Below are positions 1 to 8,398 of a stretch of 64,000 bases of DNA, piece after piece; position 1 is the first letter of the stretch; every line of letters starts with the position of its first letter. This DNA comes from Virgibacillus_P tibetensis (lineage in GTDB: Bacteria; Bacillota; Bacilli; Bacillales; Amphibacillaceae). Below the pieces are notes generated by a model, which was given only the letters and a program-made list of their open reading frames with translations, did no database searches and was not told the DNA's origin. The translations under genes and the position numbers were made by a program. The DNA is taken from assembly GCF_036026595.1 (NCBI RefSeq), contig NZ_JARZFX010000001.1:124001-188000 (forward strand), written 5' to 3'.

Positions 1-1
1 A

Positions 2-2149
2 GGTGGTATTTCTGACATCCGTGCGAGTCTCAAGCGCAGTGTGATAGGTGGTGTACTAACAACCAAAGAATGTCTTGATGTAGCTAATACAATCTATGGA
101 GGCAGACAGGTAAAAGATTTTATTGAAAAAATGGAAGAGGATCTCACCATTTTAAATGGGCTTGCTGATCGGGTTACACCCCTCAGAGATCTCGAACAGC
201 ATATAAAAAACTGTATTGACGATCATGGACATGTAATGGATAGTGCTTCTCAAAAACTTCGTGGCATCCGCTCTTCTATTCGCACCTTTGAAAGCAGAGT
301 ACGCGATAAACTGGATAGTTATACAAAGACAAAGAGTAACATGCTTTCTGATGCGTTAATAACTATACGTAATGACAGGTACGTATTACCCGTGAAACAT
401 GAATACCGTGGCTCAATTGGTGGAATCGTTCATGATCAGTCTGCTTCAGGTCAAACGTTATTTATGGAACCAAAAGCGGTAGTTGACTTGAATAATCAGC
501 TGCAGGAAGCATCAATAAAAGAAAAGCAGGAAATAGACCGCATATTACGTGAATTAAGTGAACACATTGCCAGCCAGGAGATTTTCTTAAATGAAAATGT
601 AACCGTTTTGGCACAAATCGACTTTATATTCGCACGAGCTAATTTAGGGAAGCAAATGAAGGCTGCTATGCCAAAAATTAATAATAACGGCATAATAAAA
701 ATGCAGCAGGCACGACATCCATTAATTGCAGCGGATGAGGTAGTGGCTAATGATGTAGAGATTGGTGAATCATATACAACGATTGTAATTACAGGCCCAA
801 ATACTGGTGGTAAGACAGTAACATTAAAAATGGTTGGCCTTTGTACACTAATGGCGCAATCCGGTTTACAAATTCCAGCATTTGATGGCTGTGAGATGGC
901 AGTATTTGAAAATGTATTTGCAGATATTGGTGACGAACAATCAATTGAACAAAATCTAAGCACCTTTTCCTCCCATATGACAAACATCGTGGATATTCTA
1001 GAAAAAGTTGATCATCAAACATTGGTATTGTTTGATGAATTAGGAGCTGGAACTGATCCACAGGAGGGTGCCGCCTTAGCAATGTCAATTTTAGATGAGG
1101 TAGTTTCCCGCGGAGCTCGAATTATTGCTACTACCCATTACCCGGAACTGAAGGCTTATGGCTACAATCGAGAGAATGTAATTAATGCTTCAGTGGAATT
1201 CAATGTACAGACACTTCAGCCAACGTACCGTTTGTTGATTGGGGTACCTGGCAGAAGCAATGCATTTGATATTTCTAAGCGCTTAGGATTGAAGGAAAAC
1301 GTAATTGAACATGCCAAAGTTCATATCGGTGTTGACTCAAAAAGTGTGGACAATATGATTGCATCGCTCGAGGATTCCCAAACGCAGGCAAAGAAGGATT
1401 ATGAGGATGCACATCAGATACTGCTGGAAAGCGAAGCACTCCGGGATGAAATTGAGACAATGTGGAAGCAGTTTGAACAAAAACGGGAAACATTATTTAA
1501 GAAAGCGGAAGAGAAAGCAGAAAAGGCCTTGAACAAGGCACGTGAGGAAGCAGAATTAATCGTTGATGAGATTCGCAATATGAAAACAGAAGTTCATCTA
1601 AAAGAACATGAATGGATTGAAGCAAAGAAAATGCTGGAAGATGCCAGGCCCAACCTTGCCAAAAGGAAAGACCCCAGTGTGAATGTAACACCGGTATCAG
1701 ATAACGATCTCCAACCGGGAGATGAAATTAAGCTGCTTACAGTTAATCAAAAAGGTGAAGTCTTGGAAAGAATAGCTAAAAATGAATATTTAATACAAGT
1801 TGGTATTATGAAAGTAAAAGTAAAGAGGAAAGATCTGCAATTAATTGGGAAAAAGAAGCAAACGTTCGAAAAGCCTTTAGCAACGATAAAGGGATCCAGT
1901 TACCATGTAAGCACAGAATTGGATCTTCGTGGGGAACGCTTTGATGACGCATTAATAAAACTCGAGAAATATATTGATGATACGTTACTTGCAGGATATC
2001 CAAATGTATCTATAATTCACGGTAAAGGTACAGGTGCATTAAGGAAGGGTGTACAAGAATTTGTAAAAAAACACCCTAGTATTGTTTCTTCCCGACCTGG
2101 GTCTTCCAGTGAAGGAGGAAGTGGTATTACCATAATTGAATTCAGATAG
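2..2149 (+). CDS. mutS2: Endonuclease MutS2, 5' end cut off by the window
   Basis: The open frame runs in from the window edge, so the true start lies upstream; about 715 residues are visible, and the family is near 780. MutS2 is an ATPase of the MutS superfamily that lacks the mismatch-recognition domain and acts on recombination intermediates or collided ribosomes. Visible landmarks are the Walker A motif GPNTGGKT near visible residue 265, a Walker B region LVLFDELGAGTD, a long charged coiled coil near 450-540, and a C-terminal Smr nuclease domain with LDLRGER and HGKGTGALR. An internal GTG at 41 could be mistaken for a start, but in-frame sequence upstream of it (GGISDIRASLKRS) fits the family. 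Next gene is yshE, as in B. subtilis. Confidence 0.96.
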   Translation, partial: GGISDIRASLKRSVIGGVLTTKECLDVANTIYGGRQVKDFIEKMEEDLTILNGLADRVTPLRDLEQHIKNCIDDHGHVMDSASQKLRGIRSSIRTFESRVRDKLDSYTKTKSNMLSDALITIRNDRYVLPVKHEYRGSIGGIVHDQSASGQTLFMEPKAVVDLNNQLQEASIKEKQEIDRILRELSEHIASQEIFLNENVTVLAQIDFIFARANLGKQMKAAMPKINNNGIIKMQQARHPLIAADEVVANDVEIGESYTTIVITGPNTGGKTVTLKMVGLCTLMAQSGLQIPAFDGCEMAVFENVFADIGDEQSIEQNLSTFSSHMTNIVDILEKVDHQTLVLFDELGAGTDPQEGAALAMSILDEVVSRGARIIATTHYPELKAYGYNRENVINASVEFNVQTLQPTYRLLIGVPGRSNAFDISKRLGLKENVIEHAKVHIGVDSKSVDNMIASLEDSQTQAKKDYEDAHQILLESEALRDEIETMWKQFEQKRETLFKKAEEKAEKALNKAREEAELIVDEIRNMKTEVHLKEHEWIEAKKMLEDARPNLAKRKDPSVNVTPVSDNDLQPGDEIKLLTVNQKGEVLERIAKNEYLIQVGIMKVKVKRKDLQLIGKKKQTFEKPLATIKGSSYHVSTELDLRGERFDDALIKLEKYIDDTLLAGYPNVSIIHGKGTGALRKGVQEFVKKHPSIVSSRPGSSSEGGSGITIIEFR

Positions 2150-2181
2150 AATACATGTAACAAGGGAGAAGGTGTTTGTCC

Positions 2182-2589
2182 ATGAATGGCTTTTGGGAAA
2201 ATATAATTGTAGAAACAACAGCCAGATACAGTGTTGTAATCTTATGTACTCTTGTTTTTTTGGCCATCTTTGAACTTGTTACATCCTATAAGAATTGGGA
2301 TGAGATAAGAAAGGGAAATCTTGCAGTGGCAATGGCGACAGGCGGAAAGATATTTGGGATAGCTACTATCTTCCGCTATTCCATTGAACATAATGATACT
2401 TTACTTCAAAGTGTTGGCTGGGGGACTTTCGGCTTTCTGTTGTTATTGTTTGGCTATATTATATTTGAATTTCTTACACCTTCAATAAAGGTTGATGAGG
2501 AGATTGGAAAAGGTAATAAAGCAGTTGGTTTTATTGCCATGATTATTTCCATAGGATTAGCATTTGTAATTGGTGCCAGTATTATATAA
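2182..2589 (+). CDS. yshE: DUF350 family membrane protein (YshE)
   Basis: A 135-residue integral membrane protein with about four hydrophobic segments. The loop after the first helix carries the family-like stretch KGNLAVAMATGGKIFG, and a related KGNKAVGF comes before the last helix, the internal duplication expected of DUF350. Its function is not established. The ATG at 2182 is preferred because the purine-rich AGAAGGTG at 2167-2174 is 7 bases upstream; a TTG at 2176 is the alternative. It sits between mutS2 and lcfA exactly as in B. subtilis, which supports the yshE name. Confidence 0.88.
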   Translation: MNGFWENIIVETTARYSVVILCTLVFLAIFELVTSYKNWDEIRKGNLAVAMATGGKIFGIATIFRYSIEHNDTLLQSVGWGTFGFLLLLFGYIIFEFLTPSIKVDEEIGKGNKAVGFIAMIISIGLAFVIGASII

Positions 2590-2601
2590 GGGGAGAAGAT
2601 A

Positions 2602-2676
2602 GTGGAAACTTTAGCAAAAGTACTAATAGCAGTGGCAATAATTTTTGTCATTGTGGGTGTTTATTATTTGGTATAG
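2602..2676 (+). CDS. 24-residue single-pass membrane peptide
   Basis: A GTG-started reading frame of 24 codons lies 12 bases after the yshE stop. It has a good Shine-Dalgarno sequence (AGGGGAGAAG) immediately upstream. The product is almost wholly hydrophobic after a short METLAK head: roughly VLIAVAIIFVIVGVYY, one membrane span. I do not recognise it. The ribosome site, the spacing from yshE and the coherent hydrophobic sequence argue for a real small gene, probably co-transcribed with yshE, but without homologues this is inference. Confidence 0.5.
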   Translation: METLAKVLIAVAIIFVIVGVYYLV

Positions 2677-2779
2677 AATACAGTATTAATTAATTTATTA
2701 AAAAATTATCACGTAATATTTCAAAAATAGAAATTAATCTGTATAATAAGTATAAACTAGTAATAAAGGAGGAGAGTTT

Positions 2780-4477
2780 ATGGAAAAAATAAAAAAATGG
2801 CACAAACATTATCCATCGGAAATTTCAACAACTATTAAGTATGACGAGAAACCCTTACATGCATTTTTGGAAGAAAGTGCAAAGGTGTACGGAGAAAAGA
2901 AAGCGCTTTATTTTTTGGGGAAAGAGCTTTCTTTTACTGAGCTTTACCAGGAATCAAGAAAAATGGCTAATTACATGCAAAAATTAGAATTGCAAAAAGG
3001 GGATAAGGTGGCTATCATGTTACCGAATTGTCCACAGGCAGTAATCAGTTATTATGCTGCTCTGATGGCCGGTGCTATTGTCGTTCAAACAAACCCTTTG
3101 TACACAGAAAGAGAATTGGAATATCAGTTAAAAGATTCTGACGCTACATTAATTGTTTGTTTAGATATATTACTGCCCCGTGTAACAAACATTCGCGCAA
3201 ACACAGCTATAAAACATACAATTGTTACCGGTATAAAGGACTATTTACCCTTTCCGAAGAATCTTATTTATCCGTTTATTCAAAAAAAGCAATATAGTAT
3301 CGTAGTTAAAGTAGAACAAAGTGAAGACACTCATGTTTGGAAATCAATGATCGACCAGACTTCTGAAGATTATCAAAGTGTAGATATTGATCCTGTAAAA
3401 GATTTGGCTTTATTACAGTATACTGGTGGAACAACAGGAAATCCGAAAGGGGTTATGCTGACACATTATAACTTAGTAGCAAACGTTCAGATGTGTGATG
3501 CCTGGCTTTATAAGACGAAAAAGGGTGAGGAAATTATACTTGGTGTAATACCATTTTTTCACGTATACGGTATGACTACAGTAATGATTAATTCGGTTAT
3601 GATAGGTTCTAAAATGGTTTTACTTCCGAAATTTGATGCCGGAGATGTACTGAAGACGATTCAAAAACAGAAACCTACTTTATTTCCAGGAGCACCGACT
3701 ATTTATATTGGTCTTTTGAATCATCCAGATATTAAAAAGTATGACTTATCTTCTATTAAAGCGTGTATCAGTGGCTCAGCACCATTGCCTGCCGAAGTTC
3801 AGGAACAATTTGAGAAAATTACTGGAGGAAGATTAGTAGAAGGTTACGGATTAACTGAATCGTCACCAGTTACCCATGCAAATCTTGTTTGGGAGAACAG
3901 AGTTAGTGGCAGTATAGGTATACCATGGCCTGATACAGATTCTGCCATTTACAGAATGGAATCTGATGAAGAAGCAGATATTGGTGAAGTTGGTGAAATA
4001 GCTGTAAAAGGGCCTCAGATAATGCAAGGTTACTGGAATAATCAGGAGGAAACAGATAACGTACTCAAAGATGGCTGGTTGTATACTGGTGATCTTGGAT
4101 ACATGGATGAAGATGGATACTTTTACGTTGTAGATCGAAAAAAAGACATGATTATAGCAGGAGGATATAACATTTATCCGAGAGAGGTAGAAGAAGTGCT
4201 TTATGAACATGAAGGAATTCAAGAGGCGGTAGTCGCAGGTATTCCGGATCCTTACCGTGGAGAAACAGTAAAAGCATATGTAGTGTTAAAAGAAGGTTAT
4301 ACTGTTGATGAGGAAGAATTAAATGGATTTTGCAGAAAACATTTAGCAGCATACAAGGTACCAAGATTATATGAATTTCGTAGTGAATTACCAAAAACAG
4401 CTGTCGGGAAAATTTTAAGAAGAAAACTTGTAGATGAAGAGAAAGAAAACAGTAAGGAAAGCAGCACTACAATTTGA
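2780..4477 (+). CDS. lcfA: Long-chain fatty-acid-CoA ligase
   Basis: A 565-residue acyl-activating enzyme (AMP-binding superfamily) that makes acyl-CoA from a long-chain fatty acid, ATP and CoA, the entry step of beta-oxidation. The P-loop-like motif YTGGTTGNPKG is near residue 214, YGLTES near 356 and the YTGDLG hinge near 435; the C-terminal PKTAVGKILRR contains the catalytic lysine. The start at 2780 follows AAAGGAGGAG with good spacing. The next genes are fadR, fadB, etfB and etfA, which confirms the pathway. A TATAAT is present at 2742-2747, but I see no matching FadR box upstream of this gene. Confidence 0.95.
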   Translation: MEKIKKWHKHYPSEISTTIKYDEKPLHAFLEESAKVYGEKKALYFLGKELSFTELYQESRKMANYMQKLELQKGDKVAIMLPNCPQAVISYYAALMAGAIVVQTNPLYTERELEYQLKDSDATLIVCLDILLPRVTNIRANTAIKHTIVTGIKDYLPFPKNLIYPFIQKKQYSIVVKVEQSEDTHVWKSMIDQTSEDYQSVDIDPVKDLALLQYTGGTTGNPKGVMLTHYNLVANVQMCDAWLYKTKKGEEIILGVIPFFHVYGMTTVMINSVMIGSKMVLLPKFDAGDVLKTIQKQKPTLFPGAPTIYIGLLNHPDIKKYDLSSIKACISGSAPLPAEVQEQFEKITGGRLVEGYGLTESSPVTHANLVWENRVSGSIGIPWPDTDSAIYRMESDEEADIGEVGEIAVKGPQIMQGYWNNQEETDNVLKDGWLYTGDLGYMDEDGYFYVVDRKKDMIIAGGYNIYPREVEEVLYEHEGIQEAVVAGIPDPYRGETVKAYVVLKEGYTVDEEELNGFCRKHLAAYKVPRLYEFRSELPKTAVGKILRRKLVDEEKENSKESSTTI

Positions 4478-4497
4478 GCGAACTGCTCATTTTTTTT
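4475..4497 (+). terminator. Terminator after lcfA
   Basis: Hairpin TGAGC/GCTCA with a 5-base loop, overlapping the lcfA stop codon, followed by eight T residues. The stem is short, so read-through into fadR is possible. Confidence 0.6.
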
Positions 4498-4520
4498 CAG
4501 AAGATAGTACAAGCTTTATA

Positions 4521-4549
4521 TTGACAGAATTTAATTGGATCGTTACAAT
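4521..4549 (+). promoter_or_regulatory. Sigma-A promoter of fadR operon
   Basis: Perfect -35 TTGACA at 4521-4526, 17-base spacer, -10 TACAAT at 4544-4549. The FadR operator starts 6 bases downstream of the -10, so a bound repressor would cover the start of transcription. Confidence 0.88.
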
Positions 4550-4555
4550 AACTAA

Positions 4556-4573
4556 TGAATGATTATTCATTCA
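4556..4573. promoter_or_regulatory. FadR operator
   Basis: TGAATGATTATTCATTCA is an 18-bp near-perfect palindrome that matches the known B. subtilis FadR box (TGAATGAnTAnTCATTCA). It lies just downstream of the fadR promoter -10, which fits autorepression of fadR-fadB-etfBA relieved by long-chain acyl-CoA. Confidence 0.9.
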
Positions 4574-4606
4574 GTTTATGATATTGTACGTTCTAAGGAG
4601 AATAAC

Positions 4607-5191
4607 ATGAAAAAGAATAAACCGAAATTCAAACAAATTATTGATGCTGCAGTAATAGTAATTGCAGAAAATGGATATCATGCTTCACAGGTCTCTAAAA
4701 TTGCTAAAAAAGCTGGTGTTGCTGACGGAACTATTTATCTTTATTTTAAAAATAAAGAAGATATCCTTGTTTCTGTCTTTGAAGAGAGAATGGGACAATT
4801 TATTGACCAGATTATTAGTAGTATAAATAAGCAGGAAAACGCAAATCAAAAATTACTGACACTAATAGAAATGCATTTCCGCCAGCTTTCAGAAGATCAT
4901 CACTTGGCAATAGTAACTCAATTGGAATTAAGACAATCGGATTCAACTTTACGCTTGCAAATTAATAAAGAATTAAAACCCTACTTAACCGTTATAGATA
5001 CGATTATAAAAGAGGGAATCGAAGAAAAGCTGTTTCGAGATGAATTAAATCTTCCTCTTGTACGGCAAATGATCTTCGGGACTTTAGACGAAACAGTTAC
5101 AAATTGGGTCATGAAAGAGCGTAAGTATGATTTAGTAAAACAAGCTCATAGTGTTCATGCTTTATTAACGAACGGTATTTCTGTAGAATAG
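4607..5191 (+). CDS. fadR: TetR-family fatty-acid degradation regulator FadR
   Basis: A 194-residue repressor with an N-terminal TetR helix-turn-helix at about residues 8-55 (KIAKKAGVADGTIYLYFKNKEDIL) and a C-terminal ligand domain. In B. subtilis FadR represses beta-oxidation genes, and long-chain acyl-CoA releases it. The ATG at 4607 is chosen because AAGGAG lies at 4595-4600; the frame is open back to 4559, but that would start inside the operator. Position between lcfA and fadB matches B. subtilis. Confidence 0.94.
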   Translation: MKKNKPKFKQIIDAAVIVIAENGYHASQVSKIAKKAGVADGTIYLYFKNKEDILVSVFEERMGQFIDQIISSINKQENANQKLLTLIEMHFRQLSEDHHLAIVTQLELRQSDSTLRLQINKELKPYLTVIDTIIKEGIEEKLFRDELNLPLVRQMIFGTLDETVTNWVMKERKYDLVKQAHSVHALLTNGISVE

Positions 5192-5246
5192 TATCTGAGT
5201 TACTAAAATCAGTTTAATGAATACAACTAGGAAAGGAGGATTGGTC

Positions 5247-6020
5247 TTGGGAACATTAACATACGAACTGAAAAACAACGTCGCACACATAACGATCCAG
5301 AGTCCACCAGCTAATGCGTTATCTAGTAAACTTTTAAATGATTTATCGAGTGTGCTGGATGAGATTGAGAAGAATAATGTGGTAAAAGCGATTATACTAA
5401 AAGGTGAAGGTAAATTTTTCTCTGCAGGAGCGGATATAAAAGAATTTACATCACTTCAGAATGCATCAGACTACCAATCATTAGCAGAAAAAGGGCAGGT
5501 ATTATTTGATAGAATCGAGCATTTCTCAATTCCTGTTATTGCAGCCATTCACGGAGCATCTCTTGGTGGGGGATTAGAACTTGCGATGGCTTGTCACATG
5601 AGGATTGTTACCGAGAACGCAAAGCTTGGCCTGCCAGAGTTATCTTTGGGTATTATTCCAGGGTTTGCAGGAACTCAACGATTACCTCACTATGTCGGAT
5701 CTACAAAGGCGTACGAGATGATATTAACTGGAGATCCTGTAAGCGGCAAAGAGGCTTATGATTTAGGTCTTGCTAATATAGTAGTAGCGGAAGGTGATAT
5801 TTTCTCGGAAGCTACGAAACTAGCAGAAAAAATTGCTGCAAAAAGTAAGTTAACAATAACTAGTGTCATGCATTTGATTCCATTTGCTAAAACAGAACAA
5901 TTTACTGAAGGTGTTAAAGCAGAGGCAAGGGCTTTTGGCAAGATTTTTGGATCTGATGATGCAAAAGAAGGCGTACAGGCTTTTATGGAGAAACGCCAAC
6001 CAAACTTCCAGGATAAGTAA
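5247..6020 (+). CDS. fadB: Enoyl-CoA hydratase
   Basis: A 257-residue crotonase-family enzyme that hydrates trans-2-enoyl-CoA in beta-oxidation. Oxyanion-hole segments SAGADIKEF (near 62) and HGASLGGGLELAM (near 102) are present, with the two glutamates expected for hydratase activity in GGGLELAM and LPELSLG, followed by PGFAGTQRLP. The TTG at 5247 is taken as start because AAGGAGG ends 7 bases upstream; an ATG at 5217 lies before that ribosome site. Co-transcribed with fadR and the etf genes by spacing. Confidence 0.94.
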   Translation: MGTLTYELKNNVAHITIQSPPANALSSKLLNDLSSVLDEIEKNNVVKAIILKGEGKFFSAGADIKEFTSLQNASDYQSLAEKGQVLFDRIEHFSIPVIAAIHGASLGGGLELAMACHMRIVTENAKLGLPELSLGIIPGFAGTQRLPHYVGSTKAYEMILTGDPVSGKEAYDLGLANIVVAEGDIFSEATKLAEKIAAKSKLTITSVMHLIPFAKTEQFTEGVKAEARAFGKIFGSDDAKEGVQAFMEKRQPNFQDK

Positions 6021-6038
6021 ACTAAAGGAGGATGTAAC

Positions 6039-6812
6039 ATGAATATTTATGTATTATTAAAAAAGACATTTGATACAGAGGAAAAGATTTCTGTTTCAAA
6101 TGGTCGGATTGAAGATGATGGAGCGGAATTCATTATAAATCCATATGACGAATACGCAGTTGAAGAGGCAATAAACCAGCGTGATGCACATGGTGGAGAA
6201 GTTACAGTTGTAACTGTTGGAGATGAAGATTCAGAAAAGCAACTGCGCACAGCCTTAGCTATGGGCGCGGACAAAGCAGTAATAATCAATACGGAAGATG
6301 ATCTTGAAGATGGAGATCAATATACTACTGCTAAAATATTAGAAGCTTACTTTGAGGGAAAAGAAGCAGATTTAATTCTTGCAGGGAATGTAGCGATTGA
6401 TGAAGCAAGTGGCCAAGTAGGACCAAGGCTAGCTGAAAGCTTAGGAATCCCGTATGTCACTACAATTACAAGCTTAAAAATCGATGGAGATTCAGTTACT
6501 ATCGAAAAAGATGTAGAAGGCGATGTAGAAATTGTTGCGACGAAACTTCCAGTACTTGTAACATGTCAGCAAGGTCTAAACGATCCGCGTTACCCTTCAC
6601 TTCCAGGAATCATGAAAGCGAAGAAGAAACCGTTGGAAGAATTAGAGATTGATGATCTTGATCTAGAAGAAGAGGATGTAGAACCAAAAACCAAAACGGT
6701 TGAAATATTTCTACCACCTGAAAAAGAAGCAGGCAGAGTACTTGAAGGTGAACTGGAAGATCAAGTACAAGAATTAGTCTCATTACTTAAGAACGAAGCA
6801 AAAGTACTGTAA
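6039..6812 (+). CDS. etfB: Electron transfer flavoprotein beta subunit
   Basis: A 257-residue EtfB/FixA protein, the AMP-binding partner of EtfA. The heterodimer takes electrons from acyl-CoA dehydrogenase. It begins MNIYVLLKKTFDTEEK after AAAGGAGG and contains the family stretch near GNVAIDEASGQVGPRLAESLGIP. The 18-base gap from fadB and 27 bases to etfA indicate one transcript. Confidence 0.95.
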   Translation: MNIYVLLKKTFDTEEKISVSNGRIEDDGAEFIINPYDEYAVEEAINQRDAHGGEVTVVTVGDEDSEKQLRTALAMGADKAVIINTEDDLEDGDQYTTAKILEAYFEGKEADLILAGNVAIDEASGQVGPRLAESLGIPYVTTITSLKIDGDSVTIEKDVEGDVEIVATKLPVLVTCQQGLNDPRYPSLPGIMKAKKKPLEELEIDDLDLEEEDVEPKTKTVEIFLPPEKEAGRVLEGELEDQVQELVSLLKNEAKVL

Positions 6813-6839
6813 TCATGCATAAAGAAAGGAGTAACTCTC

Positions 6840-7811
6840 ATGAGTAATAAAATACTAGTAATTGGTGAAACAAGAGAAGGTTCATTACGTAATGTAACAT
6901 TTGAAGCAATTGCCGCAGCAAAAAAAATAAAATCTGACGGAGAAATCGTTGGTGTACTATGTGGGGATGAGAATTTAGAAAATCAAGCACAGGAAATGAT
7001 CTATTATGGTGCTGATCGTGTTATTGCCGTTTCACATGAAAAATTGAAAACGTATACATCGGAAGGGTATGGTCAAGCTATACTAGCTGTCATTAACGAT
7101 GAGTCTCCAGATGGAATAGTAATGGGACATACATCGATAGGTAAAGATTTAACCCCTAAACTGGCCAGTAAACTGAACACCGGTCTAGTATCTGACGCAG
7201 TAGAAATAGAAAAAGTTGCTGAAAAAGTTCAATTTACCAGACCAATATACTCTGGTAAAGCGTTTGAGAAAAAAATTATTACTAGTGGAATAACGTTTGT
7301 AACAATCAGACCGAACAATATTCCTATGTTAGAACGTGACGAATCACGATCTGGTGATATTAGCACTAAAAATGTAGACGTTGCAGACATCCGTACAATT
7401 ATTAAAGAAGTAATACGTAAAGCATCTGAGGGTGTTGATTTATCTGAGGCAAATGTAATTATAGCCGGTGGCCGCGGAGTAAAGAGTGATGAAGGATTTA
7501 AACCACTATACGAACTTGCTGAAGTATTGGGAGGGGCAGTAGGTGCATCACGTGGTGCGTGTGATGCTGAATATTGTGATTACTCCTTGCAGATAGGTCA
7601 AACAGGTAAAGTAGTCACCCCAGACCTGTATATTGCAGTAGGGATATCTGGTGCCATTCAACATTTGGCAGGCATGTCAAACTCAAAAGTTATCGTTGCA
7701 ATAAATAAAGATCCAGAAGCGAACATATTCAATGTAGCAGATTACGGCATCGTTGGAGACTTGTTTGAAATAATTCCATTACTCATTGAGGAAATTAAAA
7801 AAATTAAATAG
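6840..7811 (+). CDS. etfA: Electron transfer flavoprotein alpha subunit
   Basis: A 323-residue FAD-binding Etf alpha subunit. The C-terminal FAD domain shows VIIAGGRGVKSDEGF, GGAVGASRGACDAEY, QIGQTGKVV and VGISGAIQHLAGM, all typical of EtfA. Ribosome site AAAGGAG upstream. It closes the lcfA-fadR-fadB-etfBA block; a strong terminator follows at once. Confidence 0.96.
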   Translation: MSNKILVIGETREGSLRNVTFEAIAAAKKIKSDGEIVGVLCGDENLENQAQEMIYYGADRVIAVSHEKLKTYTSEGYGQAILAVINDESPDGIVMGHTSIGKDLTPKLASKLNTGLVSDAVEIEKVAEKVQFTRPIYSGKAFEKKIITSGITFVTIRPNNIPMLERDESRSGDISTKNVDVADIRTIIKEVIRKASEGVDLSEANVIIAGGRGVKSDEGFKPLYELAEVLGGAVGASRGACDAEYCDYSLQIGQTGKVVTPDLYIAVGISGAIQHLAGMSNSKVIVAINKDPEANIFNVADYGIVGDLFEIIPLLIEEIKKIK

Positions 7812-7818
7812 TAAATAT

Positions 7819-7853
7819 AAAAATAGCCATTGCCTAGTGATGGCTATTTTTAT
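7819..7853 (+). terminator. Terminator of fad/etf operon
   Basis: Twelve-base-pair stem AAAAATAGCCAT/ATGGCTATTTTT with a 9-base loop, the 3' arm ending in a T run. Confidence 0.9.
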
Positions 7854-7990
7854 AGGGAATAATATACCATATAACGGTATACACCTTTTATAAAATCACC
7901 TAGAAATGAATAAGCAGATTATTAGTAAGGAAATACTAACGATGTTATACTCATGTTTAGAATTAATGCTTTAATGAGGAGGAATAATGT

Positions 7991-8305
7991 ATGGCTATAG
8001 AAAATGTAACTGATCAAAATTTCGCAAAAGAAGTCGCCGAGGGCTTGGTGTTGGCAGATTTTTGGGCTCCATGGTGTGGACCTTGTAAAATGATCGCCCC
8101 AGTATTAGAAGAAATTGATGGCGAAATGGAAGATAAAGTTCAAATCGTAAAATTGGATGTGGACGAAAATCAGGAGACTGCCGGTAAATATGGTGTTATG
8201 AGCATCCCGACATTATTATTGTTTAAAGACGGTAATGTTGTAGATCAAGTGATTGGTTTTCAGCCAAAAGAAGCACTTGTAGATTTAATTAACAAACATG
8301 CTTAA
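7991..8305 (+). CDS. trxA: Thioredoxin
   Basis: A 104-residue thioredoxin with the redox motif WCGPC (Cys29 and Cys32) and the cis-proline segment SIPTLLLF. It reduces protein disulfides, using electrons from thioredoxin reductase. It starts at the ATG after TGAGGAGGAATA. Located between etfA and uvrC as in B. subtilis; it has its own terminator, so it is probably monocistronic. The 180-base upstream gap holds a TATACT at 7946-7951 but no convincing -35. Confidence 0.97.
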   Translation: MAIENVTDQNFAKEVAEGLVLADFWAPWCGPCKMIAPVLEEIDGEMEDKVQIVKLDVDENQETAGKYGVMSIPTLLLFKDGNVVDQVIGFQPKEALVDLINKHA

Positions 8306-8338
8306 TGAGTCTATAATAGGATAGAGAAGAGAATGTTT

Positions 8339-8375
8339 AAATCCCTTGTTGCCGAACGTAACAGGGGATTTTCTA
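8339..8375 (+). terminator. Terminator after trxA
   Basis: Stem AAATCCCTTGTT/AACAGGGGATTT (one G-U pair), followed by a short T-rich tail. Confidence 0.8.
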
Positions 8376-8398
8376 AATTGCTAAGGGAATGAGTCTTA

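Noticed and set aside
496..987. Long minus-strand frame inside mutS2
   Set aside because: It lies wholly within a well-supported gene, lacks a ribosome site and reads as low-quality antisense sequence.
4559..4606. N-terminal extension of FadR
   Set aside because: It would begin inside the operator and lacks a ribosome site; AAGGAG at 4595-4600 points to the ATG at 4607.
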